Below, piece by piece: positions 1 to 5,280 of a stretch of 5,299 nt of DNA; the first letter of the stretch is position 1, and each line of letters begins with the position of its first letter. The notes beneath the pieces are model-generated. The model made no database searches. It was not told the DNA's origin and worked only from the letters and a program-made list of their open reading frames with translations. The position numbers and the translations under genes were made by a program. The DNA is from Gammaproteobacteria bacterium UBA6968 (lineage in GTDB: Bacteria > Pseudomonadota > Gammaproteobacteria > Pseudomonadales > Azotimanducaceae). The stretch spans positions 1-5,299 of the forward strand of contig DJYW01000142.1 in assembly GCA_002450255.1 (NCBI GenBank), given 5' to 3'.

Positions 1-90
1 TTCCAAATAGGCACCTGCTCCAACCATGGCCAACCCGACGAGCGTGCGGTTTCAGTCACAGCTACCTTCCAAATAGGCACCTGCTTCAAC
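1..90 (+). CRISPR. End of a probable CRISPR array: two repeat copies and one spacer, cut by the window edge
   Basis: Positions 1-25 and 67-91 are the same 25-base sequence (core CCAAATAGGCACCTGC) except for C20 versus T86, giving a 66-base period. The left copy is cut by the window start, so the repeat boundary cannot be fixed. A repeat of 36 bases (55-90) would leave a 30-base spacer (25-54). A repeat of 42 bases starting GTTTCAG at 49 would leave a 24-base spacer. The region right of 91 has no further copy, so this is one end of the array. If it is transcribed rightwards, the copy with the substitution is the leader-distal one, where degenerate repeats are usual. Segments complementary to the repeat at 217-227 and 264-282 support a tracrRNA-dependent array. 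Two copies alone do not prove a CRISPR array. A pair of protein-binding sites is the main alternative. Confidence 0.62.
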
Positions 91-137
91 CGACATACGC
101 TATCTCTTTGTTTCTTGGTGCTTTTTATATGTATTTG

Positions 138-308
138 GATGCACAAAAGACGGTTAAACCAAACTCTAAGGCAGCATGGCCTTAGGAGTTTATTGTGCGT
201 CGGCTTCAAACCACTGGCAGGTAACCTGAGTAATCTCAGTGATACACCTCGCCACGGCAGTTCAAGGACTCTGTGACTAAACTACTTGAGGTAGCCCAAG
301 CCCTTTTT
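138..308 (+). ncRNA. Putative tracrRNA-like RNA with two anti-repeat segments
   Basis: This stretch between the array and the nuclease gene has the parts expected of a tracrRNA. The 5' part is a long interrupted hairpin: GCACAA (141-146) pairs with TTGTGC (193-198), and AAACTCTAAGGC (161-172) pairs with GCCTTAGGAGTTT (179-191, one bulged G). Anti-repeat segment one, GCAGGTaaCCT (217-227), complements ACCTGC and AGG of the repeat (79-84, 75-77). A small hairpin CTGAG/CTCAG (226-239) follows. Anti-repeat segment two (264-282: AAGG, three mismatches, CTGTGACT, AAAC) complements 49-68 with one bulge at C53. The order of the two segments is correct for antiparallel pairing with one repeat. A hairpin plus T-run ends it. 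The plus strand is favoured by that terminator and by T140-G199, a wobble pair only in plus-strand RNA. In type V-K and V-F systems the anti-repeat also lies near the tracrRNA 3' end. No clear -35/-10 pair was found, so it may be co-transcribed with the array. The minus strand remains possible. Confidence 0.5.
285..308 (+). terminator. Rho-independent terminator at the end of the tracrRNA-like region
   Basis: CTTG (285-288) pairs with CAAG (297-300), and GG (290-291) pairs with CC (295-296), with A289 bulged and a TAG loop. Three bases later comes TTTTT at 304-308. Read on the plus strand this is a short intrinsic terminator, 11 bases before the nuclease stop codon on the opposite strand. Read on the minus strand no T-run follows the hairpin, so it would not end nuclease transcription. 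An alternative pairing of CTAC (282-285) with GTAG (291-294) competes with this stem. Confidence 0.5.
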
Positions 309-319
309 ATTCTTACCTC

Positions 320-1777
320 CTAATCAACTTCAACTGCCTGCCTTCTAACAGCAAGCCAATTCTCAAATTTATGCCTATCAGTCAGTTTCTTGCCCTTAAC
401 TTTAGGGCCAACTTCCCGCCAGTATATGTGTTTTGCTGCAATGTTTTTAGCTGCATGTAGGTCTGCATTTTCACTATGGGCACACTTAAGGCAAACAAAA
501 GGAGCCTGACTCTGTCTGTTCTCTTTATCTCTGTAGCCACAGACATTACAGGTAATGGACGTACCCGCCGCTCTCACCAGTCTAGGTGGAGGTAGCCCTA
601 CAGCTGGAAGCTTGTACTTCAGCACGTTGGCCAACTTCTGATACTGCGCTCTGTTCAATACTTTGCTTAGGTTTGTCCTTGGTCTGAACTTTGGTCTTTT
701 GTGCTGCGGCCCTTGCGATATGGCACTGAGGTCTTCAATGACCACCTGACTGGCATACAAAAGGGCAGCATCCACAATCTTATTGGCCAATGCGTGGATG
801 ATGTGGTCTGCATAGGCGCGCCATGAAACTCTAGATTCGCCTTTCCTGCGTTGCGTCTCTTTAGCCTGCGCTTCTTTCTTCCTTTGATAGCCTCTTAGCG
901 TAGCCCCTTCAAACGACCCCTGCGCCAACAAACCTAAGTCATCGGTAATGACCGCATAGGACGCTATTTCCTCAATACCTCTATCAATACCAAGGTAGGT
1001 CACGCATTCAATGTCCGCAGCCACAAACTCAAAAGTACATGCTATGAAAAATTGTTCTTTACGATAAATGAGTTTTGACGATTGGAGTTGTCCTTGCTTA
1101 ATGAACCTTTGAAAGTGCCACTGACTACACTCCAATGGCATCACGCAGCCTAGCTTAGACTTAAAGTTAACTATCTCCCCAGTACGTGTGTTGACCATGT
1201 TGGTGACCACAACATCCCTAGCAAAGCGATTGTGCTGACCGTGAAGGTTAACCCAGGCAAACAATCTGCCTTTGTCATCCTCCAGCAACATGGTGCCTCG
1301 TCTATTGTTGCGCATGATGGACAGAGGTCTTGGGTCATTTGTTCTAGCTTTGGAGCTAAGAGCCTCAGTAGCAGCTGTAAATTCCTCCAGCGTTATAGAC
1401 TGAGTGAGTGCGTCTAGCGCGGCAGGGTATGGGTCCTCTTTAGGTCTTCTTGTAGGCCAACTGGCCGCTTGCCCTACGTTGATAAGCTCTAGATAACTGG
1501 AAGCCTGTGCATCAACGTCATAAGGCAGGGCAGCTTTAGCCGAATCCCCCAACGGCAACTTCGCACACTTCTTCGCAACTAGGGATTTTAGTTGCCTTAA
1601 TGTCTCCCTAACGTCCTTCTTGTCCTTACCAACTAGCGCTTTTACCTGCTTCTCAACAGACCCCAACAGCATCCAATAGGCTCTATCTGCTCTGCGCATA
1701 GAGTCCAACATCATGGCTTGCTTGCGCTTAGATGGGTTGTGAACCTTGAACAGGCAGGTTTTATAGACTTTGCTCAC
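320..1777 (-). CDS. Compact TnpB/Cas12-family RuvC nuclease, putative type V CRISPR effector
   Basis: This is probably an RNA-guided DNA endonuclease of the TnpB/Cas12 superfamily. The RuvC-like domain is complete: motif I YLGIDRG with D265, motif II VVIEDL with E348, and motif III ENADLHAAKNIA with D439. A zinc ribbon sits between motifs II and III with C410/C413 and C429/C432. The catalytic residues are therefore intact, unlike Cas12k. The N-terminal half (1-255) should carry the wedge and recognition parts. The segment at 318-350 (RAYADHII...ANKIVDAALLYA) is a helix typical of the family ahead of motif II. At 485 residues it is longer than the roughly 400 usual for TnpB and within the range of small type V-U/V-F effectors. 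A basic tail of about 40 residues follows motif III. The start is GTG at 1777. There is no clear Shine-Dalgarno, but the KVYKTCLFKVHNPS segment looks like the family's N-terminal strand, so a later start would cut into it. The repeats and tracrRNA-like region downstream favour a CRISPR effector over a transposon TnpB. No tnpA, cas1 or cas2 is in the window. Confidence 0.9.
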   Translation of the reverse strand: MSKVYKTCLFKVHNPSKRKQAMMLDSMRRADRAYWMLLGSVEKQVKALVGKDKKDVRETLRQLKSLVAKKCAKLPLGDSAKAALPYDVDAQASSYLELINVGQAASWPTRRPKEDPYPAALDALTQSITLEEFTAATEALSSKARTNDPRPLSIMRNNRRGTMLLEDDKGRLFAWVNLHGQHNRFARDVVVTNMVNTRTGEIVNFKSKLGCVMPLECSQWHFQRFIKQGQLQSSKLIYRKEQFFIACTFEFVAADIECVTYLGIDRGIEEIASYAVITDDLGLLAQGSFEGATLRGYQRKKEAQAKETQRRKGESRVSWRAYADHIIHALANKIVDAALLYASQVVIEDLSAISQGPQHKRPKFRPRTNLSKVLNRAQYQKLANVLKYKLPAVGLPPPRLVRAAGTSITCNVCGYRDKENRQSQAPFVCLKCAHSENADLHAAKNIAAKHIYWREVGPKVKGKKLTDRHKFENWLAVRRQAVEVD

Positions 1778-2032
1778 TGTGAGTATTCAACGAAGGCAGC
1801 AAAAAGAACCCTGTGTTTGCACTGACCTTAAGGATCATAAAGCAACGATAGAGAGCTCAGACTGCGGATAGGATGTGTTGTAGCTGGAGCATGGCCAAAC
1901 CATACCCAAACGCCCCACAAAACGCACGTAAAGGTTCGGCCAGCTGTGCCCAGCAATCTTCTTAAGGTTTATCAAGAATCCGTCCCCAGATTTATATTTA
2001 ATCAATAAGATAACAACTAGGCGGCTCTGCGA
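1778..2032. other. Non-coding stretch upstream of the nuclease gene
   Basis: I find no credible gene here. On the minus strand, TATGAT (complement of 1834-1839) is a fair -10 box for the nuclease gene and would give a leader of about 50 bases, but no good -35 lies at the right distance. CCTTAAGG at 1826-1833 is a short palindrome next to it. On the plus strand the right end holds a candidate promoter for the small peptide at 2033. No transposon end or target duplication was recognised. Confidence 0.5.
1969..1998 (+). promoter_or_regulatory. Candidate sigma-70 promoter ahead of the 25-codon peptide
   Basis: TTATCA (1969-1974, four of six consensus bases) and TATATT (1993-1998, five of six) are separated by 18 bases. 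Transcription would start near 2005, about 28 bases before the ATG at 2033. The region is AT-rich, so such matches arise easily by chance. This is weak evidence on its own. Confidence 0.25.
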
Positions 2033-2110
2033 ATGGAGTCTTCACCAATATTTAAGACGTTGCTAATCCTTGCTTTTCTAATAACCCTAGTAGTCGGCAT
2101 TTGTCTCTAA
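2033..2110 (+). CDS. Possible 25-residue single-pass membrane peptide
   Basis: An ATG at 2033 opens a 25-codon frame ending in TAA at 2108-2110. The peptide begins MESSPIFK and continues as one uninterrupted hydrophobic stretch (residues 9-25, LLILAFLITLVVG...) long enough to cross a membrane. An AGGCGG sequence at 2019-2024 could serve as ribosome binding site, about 8 bases ahead of the start, and a candidate promoter lies upstream. It is divergent to the nuclease gene. Small hydrophobic peptides of this shape include type I toxins and regulatory membrane peptides, but I see no sequence that identifies it. Frames this short occur by chance, so translation is unproven. Confidence 0.3.
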   Translation: MESSPIFKTLLILAFLITLVVGICL

Positions 2111-2213
2111 GTGATAAAGATGTCTCGCAAGGCCGCATCCGCAACCCCCAGTTCATGGGCATAACCTTTCGATGCGCGCCGTTAAAGCGGAGGCTTGACC
2201 GTTGCGAGCGCTC

Positions 2214-2426
2214 TCAACGCTTCTGTATTTCGAAAAAATCCGATGCTACCGAATCCTTTTCGTATTGCAAAAACTGCCGGGTATACGCTCCGCCCTTGGT
2301 CCGTATCAGATCCTGTACGGCCGCTGTGATAAGGACCTCAACCACATCAGCTTCGTCCAAACTAAAGGCCTTGCCTTGCTCAAAGCCCTGCAAAATCAGT
2401 TCTTTGGCCATCGCGTATTTACTCAT
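2214..2426 (-). CDS. Small hypothetical protein, 70 residues
   Basis: The ATG at 2426 is preceded, with a 6-base gap, by GAGGTG (complement of 2433-2438), a strong Shine-Dalgarno similar to the one used by the CIA30-domain gene in this window. This decides against the GTG three codons upstream, which overlaps that site. The protein starts MSKYAMAKELILQGFEQGKA and has a regular, mixed-charge, helix-like composition: an acidic first helix region (FSLDEADVVEVLITAAVQDLI) and a tail with TRQFLQYEKDSVASDFFEIQKR-like charge. It has no cysteines, signal peptide or membrane segment, so it should be cytoplasmic. I do not recognise a family. It has no close same-strand neighbour, so it is probably transcribed alone. 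A weak -10-like TACATT lies on the minus strand at the complement of 2477-2482. The composition and ribosome binding site make it a believable gene, with function unknown. Confidence 0.6.
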   Translation of the reverse strand: MSKYAMAKELILQGFEQGKAFSLDEADVVEVLITAAVQDLIRTKGGAYTRQFLQYEKDSVASDFFEIQKR

Positions 2427-2517
2427 AGATCGCACCTCAACTCGGCCCGCATTAAACAGCCTGGACTGGTTCCGCTAATGTATCGGGCGAGATTTCGTTT
2501 CGTAAAAGTCTCTTGGG

Positions 2518-2531
2518 AATTTGTACAAATT
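2518..2531. repeat. 14-base perfect palindrome, possible operator
   Basis: AATTTGTACAAATT is perfectly self-complementary. It lies about 92 bases upstream of the start of the 70-residue gene on the minus strand, a position compatible with a dimeric regulator site. No regulator is identified, and one such palindrome in AT-rich DNA can be chance. Confidence 0.3.
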
Positions 2532-2631
2532 GCTGTTTCGACTCTTTTGAATCCGCTTGTTTTATTTCGCTCTTAGCAACATGTCATCTGCACAACACTA
2601 GGGACTTAAGACAGGAGTCGACAATAAGTAA

Positions 2632-2647
2632 TTTCCAGTGCTGGAAA
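2632..2647. repeat. Inverted repeat TTTCCAG-TG-CTGGAAA
   Basis: Two 7-base arms separated by two bases (2632-2638 and 2641-2647) form a perfect inverted repeat, extended by AT on both sides if one A is bulged. The arrangement looks like a dimeric protein-binding site more than an RNA hairpin because the loop is only two bases. Its partner gene is unknown. Confidence 0.3.
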
Positions 2648-2908
2648 ATTGCGACTTCAGTAGCGCGAGCAAAGGCAAACTAACAATTAATATTAATGGG
2701 ATAAGCTTGGTTCAATGAAACTGTTTTGGGCAGACGGCAGGTAAAGCCAACTAAAGTGGCTTTTGCATCAGTGAATACGATTGAACCGAAAAACTTTCGG
2801 GGTAGCAGTTGACTTTGGGATCACCAGAGGAGGCACAATATTAAAACTGCGGCCGCTGTGACTTAGGCCTAGAGGATTTGGTTATAACGAAGCACTGTCG
2901 CTGTTCTC

Positions 2909-2963
2909 CGCCCTGTTATTTAGCAGGGCGCGTTACCGGCAAAGAGCCGACCATTTAGCGGCT
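2909..2963. repeat. Two adjacent hairpins sharing an ATTTAGC segment
   Basis: The first hairpin has CGCCCTG (2909-2915) paired with CAGGGCG (2924-2930) around an 8-base loop. The second has AGCCG (2945-2949) paired with CGGCT (2959-2963) around a 9-base loop. Both carry ATTTAGC across the loop and the start of the 3' arm, 15 bases apart. No T-run follows on either strand, so ordinary intrinsic termination is not supported. It may be part of a structured RNA, a protein-binding repeat, or a repetitive element found elsewhere in the genome. Confidence 0.4.
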
Positions 2964-3224
2964 AGGTGCTTACAACAGAACCCGCTCGGACCAGCAAACG
3001 TGCGCATGGGAGGCAGCTTGGGCTCAACGGCAGTTACGCATACCAAAGCTCAAGCTATTGTGCGCTCTGCCTCAAGTTCGGCGCTCAGTATCTAAAGGTA
3101 CTAATCGAACAAAAGTTCCGTCAGACAGGGACTTGTGGACATCAAACGCTTATCCGTGAGTCTCCAAAAGCACACCCCATCTGCTCGGCCATTCCATCTG
3201 CGCTATTCAAGACACGCTAGCGGG

Positions 3225-3860
3225 CTACTTTTCAGGTCGCGCGGCCACTACATTCGTTCTAACAAAGGCGACACTGGCTACATCCAATGCTGCCTCGTGA
3301 TCACGCCCATAGGCAACGATTCCCAGAGTTTGAATTGCGTTGGGGTCCAGCCGCTTTGACATGAAACGGGAGGACTTCGCAAATTGTGAGAATGGTAAAA
3401 CGATCGTCTGCCACTCGGACGTAGCGACAAAATCGGCGGCGTAGTAACTCCACGGGAACATCAGGCCTTTCGTGCGCAAATGAACGTAATAGCGCTCGCC
3501 GTTGCCACGTACCTTGACCTTGATAGCGTCGAGGCTGGGATCGGCTACCGCTGTGCGCGTGCGAAACTGAATGAAACCACCATTGTTAGCAGTGCTCACA
3601 GAGCCGGTCATACGATAAAACGAGGCTTCGCCGTCGTTCTGCACCTGCAGCTCCATCACTGAGACGCCGCCCATCACTTGATCGGTCACGGCCTGCCATT
3701 GGGCTCGATGTTCGGCAAGATTATCGATGGGTTGTTCCGCGGCATTGGCATGGGTCATGGTCAGCCCGAATATCATCAAAATCGCAACTAAACCGCTGCT
3801 TAGTCGCAGTGGGACTGGAATCAACTGCAGACGCAGGCATTGTATTTTTGTTCGATACAT
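3225..3860 (-). CDS. Exported CIA30-domain protein
   Basis: The protein has 211 residues and matches the CIA30 fold, named after complex I intermediate-associated protein 30, a galactose-binding-like beta sandwich. Visible family features are W55 with VTDQVMGGVS (58-67), the GGFIQFRT strand (94-101), KVRGNGERYYVHLRT (116-130), the W-S-Y-Y-A...W-Q-T-I-V-L-P-F block (137-157) and the final strand with LGIVAYGRD (179-187). A signal peptide fills residues 1-40: a basic start, a hydrophobic core (SSGLVAILMIFGLTM) and an ANA-A cleavage site, so it should be periplasmic or outer-membrane associated. The start is ATG 3860, with AGAGGTG (complement of 3869-3875) 8 bases upstream. The TTG immediately before it is not favoured. 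It follows the second pilin gene by 54 bases with no terminator between, so co-transcription is likely. Bacterial CIA30 proteins have no settled function, and a direct role in pili is not shown. Confidence 0.88.
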   Translation of the reverse strand: MYRTKIQCLRLQLIPVPLRLSSGLVAILMIFGLTMTHANAAEQPIDNLAEHRAQWQAVTDQVMGGVSVMELQVQNDGEASFYRMTGSVSTANNGGFIQFRTRTAVADPSLDAIKVKVRGNGERYYVHLRTKGLMFPWSYYAADFVATSEWQTIVLPFSQFAKSSRFMSKRLDPNAIQTLGIVAYGRDHEAALDVASVAFVRTNVVAARPEK

Positions 3861-3868
3861 CAAATTTG

Positions 3869-3875
3869 CACCTCT
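3869..3875 (-). promoter_or_regulatory. Ribosome binding site of the CIA30-domain gene
   Basis: The minus strand reads AGAGGTG, 8 bases before ATG 3860. This fixes the start at 3860 and makes the adjoining TTG at 3863 unnecessary. Confidence 0.6.
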
Positions 3876-3914
3876 AAGTTGTGGTTAGTGTGCGCTCTTA
3901 GATGTGAATTTTTC

Positions 3915-4394
3915 CTACTCGCACTGGTGGCGTTGCGGTAACACTAAACAGACAACATCGCCGTTCGGGTGAGTGGCGGTAACCTGATAACTCGGCTCGC
4001 TATTTTTGCCTGCCGCTATGCTGTAACCCGCCGGATCGTCAGCCCCTGGCTGCCACCCGATCGCTGCAGCGATTTCGCCAACATCGCCTAAGTCCTTGGC
4101 GTAATCGCCGTGTTGCATACGATAGTCGGCTTGGAAAACATGAATGGAGGTAATTCGCGCAAGCATAAGGCTGCTTTGGGTAGAGCGCTGATAGGCCTGC
4201 CAAGTTGGTACCGCTATCCCTGCTAACAATGTAAGCAATGCAACGACTAGAAGCATCTCGAGTAATGAGAATCCGCTTTCGCTTAGACTTCGTTTTTGCA
4301 GTTGCCTTGATGTTGGAGACAGCCGTGAAGGTGGCAATACATATGGCGATAAGTAGAGAGTCACAGCACGGCGCTTTCTTGAATGCTGAACCAC
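3915..4394 (-). CDS. Type IV pilin-like protein, PilE-type minor pilin
   Basis: A class III signal is clear: ESG followed by FSLLEMLLVVALLTLLAGIAVPTW, with cleavage between G and F and the conserved glutamate at position 5 of the mature protein. The hydrophobic N-terminal helix is followed by a short globular part with the PilE/ComP-like pattern: a helix around ADYRMQHGDYAKDLGDVG, then GYSI and YQVTATHP strands, and two cysteines near the C-terminus (VVC and HQC, nine residues apart) that can form the D-region disulfide. The mature part is 118 residues. Such minor pilins are inserted by the type IV pilus machinery and processed by PilD. The start is uncertain. GTG 4394 gives a 41-residue leader, GTG 4364 a 31-residue one and TTG 4337 a 22-residue one, and none has a good Shine-Dalgarno. 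A GTG at 4550 would overlap the upstream pilin gene by 65 bases and is unlikely. It lies 91 bases after that gene and is probably in the same transcript. Confidence 0.85.
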   Translation of the reverse strand: MVQHSRKRRAVTLYLSPYVLPPSRLSPTSRQLQKRSLSESGFSLLEMLLVVALLTLLAGIAVPTWQAYQRSTQSSLMLARITSIHVFQADYRMQHGDYAKDLGDVGEIAAAIGWQPGADDPAGYSIAAGKNSEPSYQVTATHPNGDVVCLVLPQRHQCE

Positions 4395-4485
4395 ATAATA
4401 AGCCCGACCAGTTTTCGAGACGTTTAATTTGGGTATAGAAGCCAAGCCGTTACGCCAACGCGTTAAGTAGTTTGACCATCGGCTT

Positions 4486-5130
4486 TCACTTGGTGGCACA
4501 ATCTTTAGCAGCCCAACACAGTTTGGAAACCTCAGCCGCGTTGAAATCACCGTAAGCAGGACGGGTGATCGTTACTACCGCATTGCCAGAATCAATGGAC
4601 CCCGCGAGCGCGAACACCACGGTTCCATTGACAGCCGCATCATCAGCCGTGGCGGAAAAAGCCGCGGTACCTTCAGGCGACGCCGTATCCGCATTGGCAA
4701 TGTCTGAAACCATTGCAGCCACCCAATCGGCGGCATCATCTCTGCTCGCACTCAAGGCCTGCTTATCCGAACCTGAACTCAGGCGCATGCGTATTCGCTG
4801 CAGATCCGCCCGCACCCAAGATATCGCCTGGCGATAATGCGCATTTACTTTAGCGCTGTTTGCAGTCTGGATGTGCGCTTGGTAAGCGGGCACTGCAAAA
4901 GATGCCAGCACCCCAATTATTGCCACAACAATCATCAGTTCGATGAGCGTAAAGCCACGCGGCAATTGCTTTTGCGGCGTCCTGGCGGAGAAGCCGCTTG
5001 CTTCGCTTTTAGGCCCCCTAAACCGCTTTCTCGAAGCTTTGCTCGGATCGCCCGGATATCCCGCCGACAAATCAAATTGGCTGCCCCGCTGGATACCCGC
5101 TTCTGATTCAATGTGTGCTGGATCGTGCAT
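4486..5130 (-). CDS. Type IV pilin (PilA-like prepilin)
   Basis: The motif LPRG followed by [24 protein letters not shown] is a textbook prepilin processing site and N-terminal helix, with glutamate at mature position 5. From ATG 5130 the protein has 214 residues, with G59/F60 as the cleavage point and a mature pilin of 155 residues. The C-terminal region rich in alanine, serine and threonine ends in two cysteines (C205 and C211, KLCWAAKDC), a typical disulfide-bounded loop. PilD would cleave and methylate it, and it would assemble into the pilus fibre or a pseudopilus. ATG 5130 has AGG about 8 bases upstream. A TTG at 5226 would make the leader still longer, and a TTG just before PRG would leave only four residues. 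The 58-residue leader is far longer than the 5-10 residues of class IVa pilins and is strongly basic near the cleavage site. No pilus assembly genes are in the window. Confidence 0.88.
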   Translation of the reverse strand: MHDPAHIESEAGIQRGSQFDLSAGYPGDPSKASRKRFRGPKSEASGFSARTPQKQLPRGFTLIELMIVVAIIGVLASFAVPAYQAHIQTANSAKVNAHYRQAISWVRADLQRIRMRLSSGSDKQALSASRDDAADWVAAMVSDIANADTASPEGTAAFSATADDAAVNGTVVFALAGSIDSGNAVVTITRPAYGDFNAAEVSKLCWAAKDCATK

Positions 5131-5280
5131 AAATATTTGCCTGTCTATAGCTAGTGCCGTTACGTTCAAGAATAAGAGTCTAAAAATCGGACTCTCTATG
5201 GATTTCAAATTGGGCGGTTGCGACAACGGAGTCCATCTACCCGATTTATTCGAAACGCGAGCATTACCAAATGCCGTCGC

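Larger units (their letters stand above)
2427..3224. other. Long intergenic stretch with several inverted repeats, no convincing gene
   Basis: The open frames here lack ribosome binding sites and protein-like composition. What can be seen is a set of short inverted repeats: AATTTGTACAAATT (2518-2531), TTTCCAG/CTGGAAA (2632-2647), ATTAATATTAAT (2686-2697), CCGAAA/TTTCGG with a 3-base loop (2786-2800), GCGGCCGC (2849-2856), TAGGCCTA (2864-2871), and two larger hairpins at 2909-2963. None is followed by a T-run on either strand, so no classical terminator was identified for the CIA30-domain gene that ends at 3225. The stretch could hold an unrecognised small RNA or eroded coding sequence. Confidence 0.5.

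Noticed and set aside
320..1777. Reading the nuclease as a plain IS200/IS605 TnpB with its omega RNA in the 3' flank
   Set aside because: No tnpA, no recognisable element ends and no omega-RNA-type right end were seen, while direct repeats and repeat-complementary segments are present. It is kept as the main alternative, not fully excluded.
1891..1902. CATGGCCAA matching the start of the visible spacer
   Set aside because: A nine-base match that ends at once; too short to be a self-target.
2101..2576. Two overlapping plus-strand open frames of about 125 codons
   Set aside because: They lie opposite the 70-residue gene, lack ribosome binding sites and have erratic composition rich in C, R and S, so they look like shadows.
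2809..2841. TTGACT as a -35 box with CAATAT near 2836-2841
   Set aside because: The -35 match is good, but the -10 candidate fits only three of six bases and no gene follows on the plus strand.
2909..2930. Hairpin as an intrinsic terminator
   Set aside because: The 7-pair stem is strong, but there is no T-run after it on either strand.
2966..3220. 84-codon plus-strand frame starting with GTG
   Set aside because: It has no ribosome binding site, its start lies just beyond a hairpin, and the composition is not protein-like. The cysteine pairs do not form a recognisable zinc motif.
4395..4550. GTG 4550 as start of the second pilin
   Set aside because: It would overlap the preceding pilin gene by 65 bases and give a 93-residue leader.
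4565..5106. Plus-strand frames opposite the pilin gene
   Set aside because: They mirror the alanine/serine-rich codons of the real gene and have no recognisable domain.
5131..5226. TTG 5226 as start of the first pilin, and a sigma-54 promoter there
   Set aside because: An ATG with a better ribosome binding site lies at 5130. The GG/GC spacing in the upstream sequence is one base off the -24/-12 pattern.
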